Below are positions 8,363 to 17,373 of a stretch of DNA of 64,000 nt, piece after piece. The position numbers and the translations under genes were made by a program. Within the stretch, counting starts at the first letter, position 1. Every line of letters begins with the position of its first letter. The notes beneath the pieces were generated by a model. It had not been told where the DNA came from. It did no database searches and saw only the letters and a list, made by a program, of their open reading frames with translations. The DNA comes from Polyangiaceae bacterium (lineage in GTDB: Bacteria; Myxococcota_A; Polyangia; Polyangiales; Polyangiaceae). The stretch is from assembly GCA_020633205.1 (NCBI GenBank), contig JACKEB010000012.1, forward strand, positions 496,001 to 560,000, given 5' to 3'.

Positions 8363-10300
8363 CTAGTAGCCAGCCTGGGCGAGCAAGTAACTCGTCCGGG
8401 CGTCCACCCCAAGGGCCGTCACACGGGCGAAACGAGCCTGCCAGTCGCGGTCGGCCTCCGCATCACCTCGCCAGCGTGCCGCGCTCGCTCGCGCGACGAA
8501 GTACGCCAGGAGCTCTCCCGGACGATGTTGCCCGGCGCTTGCATCGAGCCAAACATCGATCTCGCCAGCACCGCGCACGACTTCGCCCGCCAGCTGGAAG
8601 CCAAAGGCTTGCCAGCTCTGGGAGACTTGCGGGCGCCGGACGCGCACCCGTAGGGGCCGGCGCGCGGCCTCTGGGGTCACCGCCAACGTGCGCCACAGCT
8701 CGAGTGAGCCGCTGCCCGCCTCCAGGTCGCCTGTGACCAGCTTGTTTAGGTCCAATGGTTCAGGGAGCGCCTTCTCTTGCCGTGCGGCAATAGCTGTTGC
8801 CGCCAAAGCCCACTCGACGTCCGCGCAGCCAGAGACTGGCGCTTGGGACGGGCCTCCGTCGTCTTCACCGGCGCGAGCGAGCTTGGTGGCCTGCTCGGCG
8901 GCGTCGCACAGTCGCTTCCCGTCTCGCGCAGCGAGGTACGCCGCGGCGCGGTCGCCGAGCTCGTTCTCGGCGTAGGCCTGTTGCAGGCTCCGCTGCGCGC
9001 TCTCCTCGAGGCTCGAGCTCGCGCCGAAAGCCTCTCGATGGCGTCGGTTCAGGCGCAGCGCTGCTCGTGGTTCACGCAGGGCAAGGTGCGCTGCAGCCAG
9101 ACTCAGTTCGAAACCGCTCGTCGGGTGACCGGCGGCGAGCTCGAGCTGAGCGCGGGCGACGTCCAGTTTGCCTTCTCGCAGCGAGAGCGCGAACGCGAAT
9201 AGTCGAAGCGCTAGTCGTGCGCGCTCGAGGGTTTCTTTAGGGAAAAGCTTCCCGCTGGGGTCCGTAGCTTCTCCGCCCTCGAGTTGCCGGTCAGCGCCCC
9301 CTTCGAGCAGCACATCGAGCTGCGTGGCAGCCGAATCCAGAGCGTCGCTGCTGACGGCGACTGGGAGTGGCTTGAGGACGTCGCTCGGGGAGTACCAGCG
9401 TGGCGGCTCGAGTCGCGTCAGCTCGGGGTGGGTCGAGCGCGGGGCCACGATGTCCAGGGCCAACGCCGAACGCTTGGGCATCGGCAGCTTCGGTGAAAGC
9501 TCGCTGAGGTGCCGAGTCAGCTCCGCCAGGCGCTCGTCAGCCGGCAGTTCCCGCCCAGGAGTTTGGGGGTGAGGGACGCCGCCACACGCCCCACGCAGCG
9601 CGGGTTCTGCGGTGTTCAGGCTGTCGAGCCACGGCGGACGCTGCGTTTCTGGGAGCAGCGCGCAGGCAAGCGCCACGCTGCGCTTGGGTTCGGCAGGTAA
9701 CTCACTGCCCGGTGCCGACGCCAGGAGGCGCTTCATCGCTGCTGCATTCACCTCGAGCAACGCTGCGTTCAAAGCCATGTCGCGGCCCATCGCATCGAGA
9801 TCCCCAGCGCGTGAACTCGCGAACGCCACCAGCTGGGGGTACGCGCCGCTCTGCAACGCCGCGCTCACCGCTGACGTCAGCTCGGGGCTGCGCTCGAGCA
9901 GGCGCGTAGCGGCGACGGTGCGCCGCTCCCGTGAGGGCTGCCCACGGGTAGCGACGAAGAGCTCGAGCTCTGCCGCGCGGATACGAAGGTCGCTGCGGGT
10001 CTGCTGCGCAGCGCCGCGAGTCCAGGGCAGCACCGAGGAGAGACCGAGCCAGCGCTCCGCCTGTGCCTCGCACGCCCATGCGTCGCCGCGGGCGGTGTTG
10101 CGCAACGTCCCCCAACACTTGAGCTGGTCCGCCCGCTTGGCGCCGTCCCGCGCGGCGCCCACTCCAAGCAAGCTGACCACTACGCACGCGGCGGCCAGGG
10201 CGCGCAGTCCCCGGTGCTTTGGTTCCACAAAGCGCACTTCGTCGCCGCCTGGTTTTTGCGCTGCGTCGTCGATCCTTGCGCTCGGAACTGAGGAACTCAC
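8363..10300 (-). CDS. Membrane-anchored helical protein downstream of parAB, unknown function
   Basis: Not assigned to a family. The 645-residue product has a cytoplasmic N-terminus of about 30 residues, one transmembrane segment (about 32-49, LAAACVVVSLLGVGA), and a long periplasmic region that is Ala/Leu/Glu/Arg-rich and helical, with degenerate TPR-like spacing in places (for example LELAAGHPTSGFELSLAAAH). Regularly placed Cys residues (about 62, 76 and near 477) could form disulfides. It starts about 90 bp beyond the parB stop on the same strand, so co-transcription with parAB is possible. I chose ATG 10300. Composition matches its neighbours. Confidence 0.65.
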   Translation of the reverse strand: MSSSVPSARIDDAAQKPGGDEVRFVEPKHRGLRALAAACVVVSLLGVGAARDGAKRADQLKCWGTLRNTARGDAWACEAQAERWLGLSSVLPWTRGAAQQTRSDLRIRAAELELFVATRGQPSRERRTVAATRLLERSPELTSAVSAALQSGAYPQLVAFASSRAGDLDAMGRDMALNAALLEVNAAAMKRLLASAPGSELPAEPKRSVALACALLPETQRPPWLDSLNTAEPALRGACGGVPHPQTPGRELPADERLAELTRHLSELSPKLPMPKRSALALDIVAPRSTHPELTRLEPPRWYSPSDVLKPLPVAVSSDALDSAATQLDVLLEGGADRQLEGGEATDPSGKLFPKETLERARLALRLFAFALSLREGKLDVARAQLELAAGHPTSGFELSLAAAHLALREPRAALRLNRRHREAFGASSSLEESAQRSLQQAYAENELGDRAAAYLAARDGKRLCDAAEQATKLARAGEDDGGPSQAPVSGCADVEWALAATAIAARQEKALPEPLDLNKLVTGDLEAGSGSLELWRTLAVTPEAARRPLRVRVRRPQVSQSWQAFGFQLAGEVVRGAGEIDVWLDASAGQHRPGELLAYFVARASAARWRGDAEADRDWQARFARVTALGVDARTSYLLAQAGY

Positions 10301-10391
10301 ACAGCGGGTCTACGGTCAGTTCCCGGCGCACTTCAGTGCGCCTCACCCCCAAACCTGGGTGCCGCTCCTGCTACGCTGGGCAAGCGCAGTC

Positions 10392-11294
10392 CTAGAGCAG
10401 GATTTCTAACAGGCGATCGAGCTCGTCGAGGCTCGCGTACTTGATTTTGACCTCACCTTTGCCTTCGCGGTCGCTGACCTCGCATTTGGTGCCGAGGCGG
10501 CGGGTGAGGCGCATTTCGAGGTCGCGCACGCTGGCGGTCTTGCCCTTGGCTCCCGGCTTCTTGTCTGCGGCCTTCTGCTTGGCGGCGCGCACGAGCTGCT
10601 CGGTTTGGCGCACGCTCAGGCGGCCTCGCGCGGCTTTGTCCGCGAGGTGGGTCATCGTGAGTTCATCCGGAGCGCCGAGCAGCGCGCGGCCGTGACCCTC
10701 GCTGAGCTCACCGTTGATCACCATCGAGCGCACGTGGCTCGGCAGCTTGAGCAGGCGCAGGGCGTTGGCGATGGTGGAGCGGTCCTTGCCGACTCGAGTT
10801 GCCAGCGTCTCCTGGGTGTAGCTGTGCTCCTTGAGCAATCGGTCCAGGGCCTCGGCGAACTCGATGGGATCGAGATCTGCGCGCTGGATGTTCTCGATCA
10901 ATGCGAGCTCGAAGGCGCTCGCCGCGCTGACCTCGCGCACCACGACGAGCACTTCTCTGAGGCCCGCCAGCTGTGACGCCCGCCAGCGCCGCTCACCGGC
11001 GATCAGCTCGAGCTTGTCGCTGTTTTGCAGGCGCCGCGCGACCAGCGGCTCGATCAAGCCGTGCTCGCGGATCGATTGAGCCAGCTCCTCCAGGGCCGCT
11101 TGGTTGATGTGCTGACGGGGCTGACCCTTCTGCGGGATCAGCTTGTCGATCGGGCACTTGAAGACGTTGTTATCGCCGTAGCTCGCTGGAGGCGGCGCAC
11201 CCGGCGCGGCCGTTTCCGTGCGGACAGGAGGCTTGGTGGGGAGCAGCGCGTCGAGTCCGCGTCCGAGCCCCCGGGTCGGTCGCTTGGTGGTCAT
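10392..11294 (-). CDS. parB: Chromosome-partitioning protein ParB
   Basis: CTP-dependent DNA clamp that loads at parS sites and partners ParA in origin segregation. The 300-residue protein shows the usual N-terminal ParA-stimulating segment (TRGLGRGLDALLP, 7-19), CTPase/arginine-rich box GERRWRA (100-106), second conserved box ENIQRADLDP (134-143), a helix-turn-helix (about 159-182) that reads parS, and a C-terminal dimerisation domain ending DELDRLLEILL. Its ATG overlaps the parA stop (ATGA). The intact CTP-binding box argues it is a functional chromosomal ParB. No strong parS was found within the window, only one poor half-match at 12303-12318. Confidence 0.96.
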   Translation of the reverse strand: MTTKRPTRGLGRGLDALLPTKPPVRTETAAPGAPPPASYGDNNVFKCPIDKLIPQKGQPRQHINQAALEELAQSIREHGLIEPLVARRLQNSDKLELIAGERRWRASQLAGLREVLVVVREVSAASAFELALIENIQRADLDPIEFAEALDRLLKEHSYTQETLATRVGKDRSTIANALRLLKLPSHVRSMVINGELSEGHGRALLGAPDELTMTHLADKAARGRLSVRQTEQLVRAAKQKAADKKPGAKGKTASVRDLEMRLTRRLGTKCEVSDREGKGEVKIKYASLDELDRLLEILL

Positions 11295-12055
11295 GCGTGC
11301 GCCTCGATGACCTCGCGCGCGAGGCTCAAGTAGCCTTGGGCGCCCTTGCAGCTGACGTCATAGAGCAGTGCCGGGAGGCCGTGGGACGGTGCCTCGCTGA
11401 GGCGGACGTTGCGGGGGATGATCGACTCGAACACGCGGTAGTGGCGGCGCACTTGATCGGCGACTTCGTGCGCGAGCTTGTTACGCGGATCCCACATCGT
11501 GATCACGATGCCCTCGATATCGAGGTTCGGATTCAGCGTCTCCTTGATGCGGTCGATGGTGCCCATCAGCGCAGTGATGCCTTCGAGGGCGTAGTACTCG
11601 GGCTGCAGCGGCACGATCACGCGGTGAGCAGCGGCGAGCGCGTTCATCGTCAGGACGCCCAGGCTCGGTGGTGAGTCGAGCACCACGAAGTCGAAGCGCT
11701 GCGCCGCCTCGGACTCGAGCACGCGGCGCAAATGCGTTCCGCGATGCTCATCCAGTAGCTCGTACTCGACGCCAACCAAGTCGCTGCTCGAGGGCACGAC
11801 CTTGAGCTGCTCGATGGGCGTGTCGCGCATCACCTGCTCGAGGGGCGCGGCGCCGATCAACGCATCGTAGACCGTCAGTTCCACGTCGCCGCGGTGCACC
11901 CCTACGCCGCTCGACGCGTTTGCCTGCGGATCCAGATCGACGAGCAGGGTGGGGCGCTCGGCGGCCGCGAGGCTCGCGGCGAGGTTCACTGCCGTCGTGG
12001 TCTTGCCGACGCCACCCTTCTGGTTGGCGATCGCGATGATGTGAGGAGGAGCCAT
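11291..12055 (-). CDS. parA: Chromosome-partitioning ATPase ParA
   Basis: Deviant Walker-type ATPase that binds DNA non-specifically when ATP-bound and is released by ParB. The start at ATG 12055 gives MAPPHIIAIANQKGG, with the Walker A motif KGGVGKTT at 13-20; a longer frame exists upstream, but its extra residues are Arg/Ser-rich with no similarity to the family. Also visible: the Walker A' DLDPQANAS and the switch/Walker B segment VVLDSPPSLGVLTMNA. Length of 254 residues fits the small chromosomal (Soj-like) class. It overlaps parB by four bases. No clear Shine-Dalgarno is seen, so the start is inferred from homology. Confidence 0.95.
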   Translation of the reverse strand: MAPPHIIAIANQKGGVGKTTTAVNLAASLAAAERPTLLVDLDPQANASSGVGVHRGDVELTVYDALIGAAPLEQVMRDTPIEQLKVVPSSSDLVGVEYELLDEHRGTHLRRVLESEAAQRFDFVVLDSPPSLGVLTMNALAAAHRVIVPLQPEYYALEGITALMGTIDRIKETLNPNLDIEGIVITMWDPRNKLAHEVADQVRRHYRVFESIIPRNVRLSEAPSHGLPALLYDVSCKGAQGYLSLAREVIEAHA

Positions 12056-12542
12056 TCGATCCGTACGTACTGAGCGACTTGCGCTCTCGCGCGAGCTGCG
12101 GCGGAGGGCGCAGCCGCCTTCTACACGGCGATGCGTCGCGGCGCCCACCCTAAGCAGGGCAGGGGGGAACTCTTATCGAAATTCACGTCGCGACTCTCGT
12201 TTTCTTGGTCGGCCTGGGGTCCTGTCCTACTCTGTGCGCAGATGTAGGTGCAAGTGGTTAAGTTGATCACACAGCGCACGAGGCTCCCCCTGAATCGACC
12301 GCGAAAACACGTGAAATCTCACTTCTTCGCCGATCTGGACGGCCCCGGCCAAGTCGCCGCTGAACGCATCCTGCAGCAGCACTTTTGGTGCCCCGAGAGC
12401 CCCAGTGGCCCCGCCCGCCTGGTCTCCATGGTCACCGAGCTCCGATCGTCCCGGCGGTCCGAGCGCTCCTTCTCTCAAACGCCCGTAGCTCCAACGAACC
12501 CGCTCCGCCGCTCGGAGTGAACCAACCCTGCCAGGAGGACCG
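12056..12542. promoter_or_regulatory. Region upstream of parA and of a small acidic gene
   Basis: About 490 bp with no convincing gene. It must hold the parA promoter (leftward) and that of the small gene at 12543. A CACGTG core at 12308-12313 with a parS-like right half (GTGAAATC) is the only partition-site candidate, and its left half does not match. Confidence 0.4.
12533..12538 (+). promoter_or_regulatory. Strong Shine-Dalgarno for the small acidic gene
   Basis: Perfect AGGAGG, four bases ahead of ATG 12543. In this window it is one of the clearest ribosome-binding sites and decides that the following 63-codon frame is real. Confidence 0.8.
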
Positions 12543-12734
12543 ATGGCCCCCCGACCGTCTTACCGAAGCTTCGATGACTTTTCGCGCGAGGAGATCCACA
12601 GCAACTTGAGGCCCACGTGGTCTATCGATGACGTGGAAGATCCCAACCGCCAAGAGATCGACTTCGATCACGACCCCTTCGAAGCGATGCTCGACTCTGC
12701 GGAGTACGAGGACGACGACGAAGACGACGAATAG
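12543..12734 (+). CDS. Small acidic protein, 63 residues
   Basis: No family recognised. The product is 63 residues, very acidic (Asp/Glu run at the C-terminus, EYEDDDEDDE), with aromatic and Arg residues in the first half (RPSYRSFDDFSREE) and no signal or membrane segment. Evidence that it is a gene: a perfect AGGAGG at four-base spacing, a compact frame, and a textbook intrinsic terminator starting 50 bp after the stop, giving a monocistronic unit between parA and tig. Acidic proteins of this size often bind a basic partner such as a DNA-binding or ribosomal protein; that is speculation here. Confidence 0.75.
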   Translation: MAPRPSYRSFDDFSREEIHSNLRPTWSIDDVEDPNRQEIDFDHDPFEAMLDSAEYEDDDEDDE

Positions 12735-12783
12735 CTTACGAGGAGCGATTTCATTCGCTCTTCGATGTCCCTCCCGGGACCTC

Positions 12784-12826
12784 GCCCCCTGCGGAACTGC
12801 CTCCCGCAGGGGGCTCTTCTTTTTTG
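12784..12826 (+). terminator. Intrinsic terminator of the small acidic gene
   Basis: A perfect 11-bp stem GCCCCCTGCGG (12784-12794) with CCGCAGGGGGC (12804-12814), nine-base loop, followed by TCTTCTTTTTT. This is the strongest rho-independent terminator in the first half of the window. Confidence 0.92.
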
Positions 12827-13180
12827 TGGTCCAAGTCGTCCACCACGGCGCTAGTTCCGCGCGGTATGGTGGTGCAGGCGCGAGCCAGCGTGTGCTGCGC
12901 TCGCCCGATCGTCACGCGAGGCGCGCGAAATCAGCTGCGCTGAGCTTTCACTTCGCTCCCTCGGGGCTGGATGCGGCTGCTGCGCGGCGCACATGGGGCT
13001 CCAGACCAGGCCACTCGAGCGTCGCGCAGCGATCGCGAATCCGGCTTTTTTCCTGCCGGTTCTAACTCGAGTGGGGTTGGGGGAGAGGCACGCCATCGGG
13101 CGTCGCGGGCGCAAGCGCGGCAGCCGGGCCGGTTTAGGTTGACCTATGGTGGCTTGCATGGCAGAGCCGCTCTCCTTCCA
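12827..13180. other. Non-coding stretch before tig
   Basis: About 350 bp between the small-gene terminator and the tig start. No supportable gene on either strand. The long open frames here are shadows of high-GC sequence. The tig promoter is expected within it. Confidence 0.4.
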
Positions 13181-14458
13181 ATGCAGGTCAACGTACAAAA
13201 GCTGAGCCCAGTCCTGGTCGAGTTCGATGTCGAGATCGAGTCCGGACGTGTCCAAGACGAACTGAACAAGGCCTACACGGCGCTGTCGAAATCGGCGCGC
13301 ATCAAGGGCTTCCGCAAAGGCAAGGCACCGCGTCAGGTGTTGCAGCGGATGTTCGGGCCGCGCGTAGCCGCCGATGTCGCTCAGAAGCTGGTAGACGAGA
13401 GCTTCCCCAAGGTCGTGAGCGAGCAGCAGGTTCAGCCGGTGAACAACCCGGCGATCGAGCCCGCGGAGCTCAAGCAGGGCGCGCCGTTCTCTTACAAGGC
13501 CCGCTTCGAGGTGGTGCCCGAGATCGAGAGCGTGGAGTACGAAGGCCTCGAGGCCAAGCGCCCGAGCAAGGCCGTCAGTGACGAAGCCCTGAACGAGGAG
13601 CTCGAGGCGCTGCGCAAGGCGCACAGCACCTTGGAGCCCCCGAAAGACGCGCGCGCTTCGAAGGAAGGTGATTTCGCGACGGTCGACTTCGAGGTGTCCG
13701 TCGGAGGTGCCGTGGTCGAAGATGCCGGCGCGACGGATCTGCCCATCGAGCTCGGTTCGAAGGCGGTGTTCGCGGAGATCGAGGAAGCTCTGATTGGCAA
13801 GCAGGTTGGGGAGACCGCCGAGGCCACCCTCGACATGCCTGCGGGTCATCCGCACAAGCAGCTCGCTGGCAAGCAAGCGACCTTCAAGCTCACCCTCAAG
13901 GAGCTCAAGGAGCGCGTGCTTCCGACCCTGGACGACGAGTTCGCGAAGGACGTGGACGAGGCGTTCGCCAGCCTGGACGATCTGAAGAAGAACGTCCGTG
14001 AGCAGCTTGAAAAGAAGGCCGAGGAAGAGGCCGAGAACAAGCTCGCGGAGCGCTTGGTCGCTGAACTCTGCAACAAGAACCCCGTTCCAGTGCCGCCGTC
14101 CCTGGTGGAGCGTCAGTCTCAGCTCACGGAGCGCGAGATCCTGCAGCAGGCGTGGATGCAGGGGCAGCGTGGAAACCAGCTGAACGAGGAACTGCGCGCG
14201 CGTATCGCCGTCGACAGTGAAGTGAAGGTTCGCGCCGGCCTGCTGATGGCAGCCATCGCGAAGAAGGAAGAGATCAAGATCGGCGACCCCGAGATCGAGG
14301 AGGGCTTGAAGGAGCTCGCCGAGCAGACCGGGAAGAACGTCGCGAAGCTGCGCGCGGAGTACCGCGAGGCGCAGAAGCGCGAGATGCTGATCGGAATGAT
14401 CCTGGAGAACAAGGTGCTCGACCTGATCGAGGCCAAGGCCAAGATCGAAGACGAGTGA
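13181..14458 (+). CDS. tig: Trigger factor (ribosome-associated chaperone/PPIase)
   Basis: Binds the ribosome near the exit tunnel (L23) and shields nascent chains. ATG 13181 (MQVNVQKLSP) is selected because the family begins at this strand; a longer in-frame extension lacks similarity. The ribosome-docking signature GFRKGKAP is at 43-50. The FKBP-like PPIase domain (about 150-240) includes EGDFATVDFEVSVGG and GKQVGETAEATLDMPAGH. The long charged helical C-terminal arms form the chaperone cradle. Length is 425 residues, normal for the family. It heads the tig-clpP-clpX-lon block, the classic arrangement, here with sizeable gaps so that separate promoters are possible. No strong Shine-Dalgarno is visible. 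Confidence 0.95.
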   Translation: MQVNVQKLSPVLVEFDVEIESGRVQDELNKAYTALSKSARIKGFRKGKAPRQVLQRMFGPRVAADVAQKLVDESFPKVVSEQQVQPVNNPAIEPAELKQGAPFSYKARFEVVPEIESVEYEGLEAKRPSKAVSDEALNEELEALRKAHSTLEPPKDARASKEGDFATVDFEVSVGGAVVEDAGATDLPIELGSKAVFAEIEEALIGKQVGETAEATLDMPAGHPHKQLAGKQATFKLTLKELKERVLPTLDDEFAKDVDEAFASLDDLKKNVREQLEKKAEEEAENKLAERLVAELCNKNPVPVPPSLVERQSQLTEREILQQAWMQGQRGNQLNEELRARIAVDSEVKVRAGLLMAAIAKKEEIKIGDPEIEEGLKELAEQTGKNVAKLRAEYREAQKREMLIGMILENKVLDLIEAKAKIEDE

Positions 14459-14468
14459 GCGTCCTAAA

Positions 14469-14499
14469 CGGCGCCGGTCGGTGAAACCAACCGGCGCCG
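14469..14499 (+). terminator. Hairpin after tig
   Basis: CGGCGCCGGT (14469-14478) pairs perfectly with ACCGGCGCCG (14490-14499) around an 11-base loop. No U-tract follows, so it may be an mRNA 3'-end stabiliser or weak attenuator rather than a full terminator. Confidence 0.5.
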
Positions 14500-14726
14500 A
14501 ACTCCATCTGGCGCCTGGCAATCCCCGCCGAGCGAAAAAAAGAGCGTCGTGGGTATGCGTCGTCCTGAACCACGCCGCATCACCGTCCGTAGAAACTGCG
14601 CGCGCCAAGGCATAGGCGCGAAGCATGAACGCGCCCGCGAGGCGCCGATCCGGCCAGCGGTGCGAGCGGACCAAATTCTGCTCGCCTCGATGGACTCGGG
14701 ACGTTAGCGACACTAGAAGAGGTGGG

Positions 14727-15398
14727 ATGATCAAGCGACCGGAGACTCGGGCCCAAGCTCTCGATGTACTCGAGCGTTCAGGGGACCACTTGGAGCGCAC
14801 TCGTGCGGGCGTGATTTACCCGCACGTAGTGGAGACCACTCACCGCGGCGAGCGCACGTGGGACATCTTCAGCCGCCTGCTGAAGGACCGCATCGTGTTC
14901 ATCGGCAGCGGCATCGACGACGATGTGGCGAACATCGTGATCGCGCAGTTCCTGTTCCTCGAGAGCGAGGATCCTGACAAGGATATCCAGCTCTACATCA
15001 ACTCGCCGGGTGGTGTGGTGACCGCCGGCCTCGCGATGTACGACACCATGCAGTACGTCCGTTGCCCCGTGAGCACCATCTGCATCGGGCAGGCGGCAAG
15101 CATGGGAGCGCTGCTGCTGTGTGCGGGAGAGAAGGGGCGCCGCTACGCATTGCCCAACGCGCGCATCATGATCCACCAGCCTCTGGGCGGCGCTCGTGGT
15201 CAGGCCACGGACATCGAGATCCAGGCGCGGGAGATCCGTCACGCCAAGGACGTGGTGGTGAACATCCTGGTCGAGGCCACTGGCAAGGACAAGGAGCAGA
15301 TCCACAAGGACATCGACCGCGACTTCTACATGAGCCCGGCCCAAGCCAAGGAATACGGGATCATCGACGAGATTTTCGATTCCACGACCAAGAAGTGA
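14727..15398 (+). CDS. clpP: ATP-dependent Clp protease proteolytic subunit ClpP
   Basis: Serine peptidase that forms the double-heptameric chamber fed by ClpX. ATG 14727, preceded by AGAAGAGGTGGG, gives 223 residues; the frame upstream is not conserved-looking. Catalytic triad in family positions: Ser125 in GQAASMGA, His150 in MIHQP, Asp199 in DRDFYMSP. The N-terminal ~30 residues before VIYPHVVE exceed the mature chain of other ClpPs and may be a processed propeptide. It stands between tig and clpX, followed by a strong hairpin and a 590-bp gap, so clpX probably has its own promoter. Confidence 0.97.
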   Translation: MIKRPETRAQALDVLERSGDHLERTRAGVIYPHVVETTHRGERTWDIFSRLLKDRIVFIGSGIDDDVANIVIAQFLFLESEDPDKDIQLYINSPGGVVTAGLAMYDTMQYVRCPVSTICIGQAASMGALLLCAGEKGRRYALPNARIMIHQPLGGARGQATDIEIQAREIRHAKDVVVNILVEATGKDKEQIHKDIDRDFYMSPAQAKEYGIIDEIFDSTTKK

Positions 15399-15450
15399 GC
15401 GGCAGCCTGAGAGCGCCCGGCGTGTCCGGCGTTCGAGGTCCCGCTGGACG

Positions 15451-15482
15451 ACGCGGATGACACCACTCGGGGTCATCCGCGT
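15451..15482 (+). terminator. Hairpin terminator after clpP
   Basis: ACGCGGATGAC (15451-15461) pairs perfectly with GTCATCCGCGT (15472-15482), ten-base loop. The tail CTCGGTTTGT is only weakly U-rich. Likely ends the tig-clpP transcription unit at least partly. Confidence 0.65.
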
Positions 15483-15989
15483 CTCGGTTTGTGGCATCGG
15501 TCGCAGTGGGAGCGCGCCCGCGCGAACCGGTTTAGCTCGCGTTTCCGTGAGCTTGGGCGCCGCTCTTGAGAGTGTTCCTTGAGCGAACCGAAGCGCCTCG
15601 GCCAGTGGGGCAAAGCAGGGAGGAAACGCGGCGATTTGGTTCGGGATTGGGCTGCGCCGTCCGGTATGAGAAACGTGGCGCTGAATGTCGCATGGCGAGG
15701 GGGCACTTACGTGTCCGAAGGCCCGCGCCGTTAGCTTGCTACGGTAGGCCGCCGGCTCTACCCTTCCTGAGACTCGGCGGGAGTTACACAATCAATCCCA
15801 GGTTGTTTCTAAGCTCTCTAGAATCGGGTCTGACCCAGTGAGTGGAGATCGCAACAGCATCCAAACCTAGCGCCCTCTCGGGGGGCACCTCGTCCCGAAC
15901 CAAGGGGCGAAAAACGCACGCCACGGCCTCGCTCTGAAGGGCGTCCGAGGTAGAACATAGGCAAGACACCTAAGCATCGAGAGAAACCA
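15483..15989. other. Long leader region upstream of clpX
   Basis: About 500 bp without a supportable gene on either strand. It is expected to contain the clpX promoter and a long untranslated leader. I see no riboswitch-like structure or operator I can name. Confidence 0.4.
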
Positions 15990-17243
15990 GTGGAGCGACG
16001 GCGAGACGACTCAAACGGCAACCTGTGCTGCTCCTTCTGCGGCAAGTCCCAGAAGGAAGTGAAGAAGCTCATCGCGGGGCCGACCGTGTACATCTGCGAT
16101 GAGTGCATCGCGCTGTGCAATGACATCATCGCGGAAGAGGTCGAGAAGGAGGAGCCCAGCGATGGTTCCGATCCGATCCCGAAGCCCGAAGAGATCAAAT
16201 CGATCCTCGACGAGTACGTGATCGGTCAGATGCGCGCGAAGAAGATCCTCTCGGTAGCGGTCTACAACCACTACAAGCGCATCGACTCTAAAGTTTCCGC
16301 AGACGATATCGAGCTCTCGAAGAGCAACATCATGTTGCTCGGGCCGACCGGCAGCGGAAAGACACTGCTTGCGCAGACCCTAGCCAAAATCTTGAAGGTC
16401 CCGTTCGCGATCGCGGACGCCACGACGCTGACGGAAGCCGGCTACGTCGGTGAAGACGTCGAGAACATCATCGTTCAGCTGTTGCAGAACGCTGACCATG
16501 ACGTCGAACGCGCACAACGCGGCATCGTCTACATCGACGAGATCGACAAGATCAGCCGTAAGAGCGACAACCCCTCGATCACTCGCGATGTCTCCGGAGA
16601 AGGCGTGCAGCAGGCGCTGCTCAAGATCATCGAAGGCACGGTAGCAAACGTCCCGCCGAAGGGCGGCCGCAAGCACCCGCAGCAGGACTTCCTGCAGATC
16701 GACACCACGAACATCCTGTTCATCTGTGGTGGGGCGTTCGTTGGACTCGACCAAATCATCCAGCGACGCTTGGGCCAGAGCCGCCTGGGTTTCGGTGCGG
16801 AAATCAAGAGCAAGAACGAGCTCCGCTTGGGACAGTTGCTCGAGTCCGTCCAGCCAGAGGATCTCCTCAAGTTTGGTCTGATCCCCGAGTTCATCGGCCG
16901 CTTGCCGGTGATTGCCACCCTGCACGAGCTGACCGAAGACGCGCTGGTGGACATCCTCACCAAGCCCAAGAACAGCCTGGTGAAACAGTACCAGCGCCTG
17001 TTCGACATGGACGGCGTGAAGTGCACCTTCACAGCGGCGGCGCTGACCGCCGTAGCGAAGCGTGCCATCGAGCGTGAGAGCGGCGCACGTGGCTTGCGCG
17101 CCATCATCGAGGAGTCGATGCTGGAGATCATGTACGAGATCCCCTCGAAGAAGGGGGTCAAGGAAGTGGTGATCAACGAAGACGTGATCACCAAGAAGGA
17201 CACCCCGCTGATTGTCTATGAGAAGGAAGCCGAACTCGCCTGA
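15990..17243 (+). CDS. clpX: ATP-dependent Clp protease ATP-binding subunit ClpX
   Basis: AAA+ unfoldase that recognises tagged substrates and threads them into ClpP. GTG 15990 is preceded by a purine-rich GAGAGAAA. The N-terminal zinc-binding domain has Cys14, Cys17, Cys36 and Cys39 (CSFC...CDEC). Walker A GPTGSGKT lies at 118-125 and Walker B YIDEIDK at about 181-187. The ClpP-contacting loop, IGF in E. coli, reads LGF here (SRLGFGAE), a conservative change. Length is 417 residues, normal. It is followed by a GC-rich hairpin and then lon, 130 bp away. Confidence 0.97.
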   Translation: MERRRDDSNGNLCCSFCGKSQKEVKKLIAGPTVYICDECIALCNDIIAEEVEKEEPSDGSDPIPKPEEIKSILDEYVIGQMRAKKILSVAVYNHYKRIDSKVSADDIELSKSNIMLLGPTGSGKTLLAQTLAKILKVPFAIADATTLTEAGYVGEDVENIIVQLLQNADHDVERAQRGIVYIDEIDKISRKSDNPSITRDVSGEGVQQALLKIIEGTVANVPPKGGRKHPQQDFLQIDTTNILFICGGAFVGLDQIIQRRLGQSRLGFGAEIKSKNELRLGQLLESVQPEDLLKFGLIPEFIGRLPVIATLHELTEDALVDILTKPKNSLVKQYQRLFDMDGVKCTFTAAALTAVAKRAIERESGARGLRAIIEESMLEIMYEIPSKKGVKEVVINEDVITKKDTPLIVYEKEAELA

Positions 17244-17271
17244 GTTCATCGTTTCCTCACGGTATCGTTTT

Positions 17272-17296
17272 GCTGGGCGCCAGATGGGCGCCCAGC
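17272..17296 (+). terminator. Hairpin between clpX and lon
   Basis: GCTGGGCGCC (17272-17281) pairs perfectly with GGCGCCCAGC (17287-17296), five-base loop, no U-tract. Could attenuate read-through from clpX to lon or protect the clpX mRNA end. Confidence 0.5.
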
Positions 17297-17373
17297 GCGT
17301 CTTGAGCCACCAAGACTGACCCTCAATGGGAGCGCAACTTCGCTCCGCCCAACTTTCACTCGCCAGGGCCTGC

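Noticed and set aside
12303..12318. Possible parS site upstream of parA
   Set aside because: Only the right half of the palindrome matches the TGTTTCACGTGAAACA type (GTGAAATC versus GTGAAACA); the left half does not, so ParB binding cannot be claimed.
12227..12520. Frames of 83-90 codons on both strands between parA and the small acidic gene
   Set aside because: No ribosome-binding site, no motif, and no codon-usage support on either strand.
12609..12624. CCCACGTGG core inside the small acidic gene as another parS candidate
   Set aside because: Flanks (AGG... and ...TCTA) do not form inverted repeats, and it lies inside a coding sequence; probably chance.
12851..14800. 649-codon frame on the minus strand opposite tig
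   Set aside because: It is antisense to trigger factor, has a Leu/Arg-biased composition expected from a high-GC shadow, and no domain.
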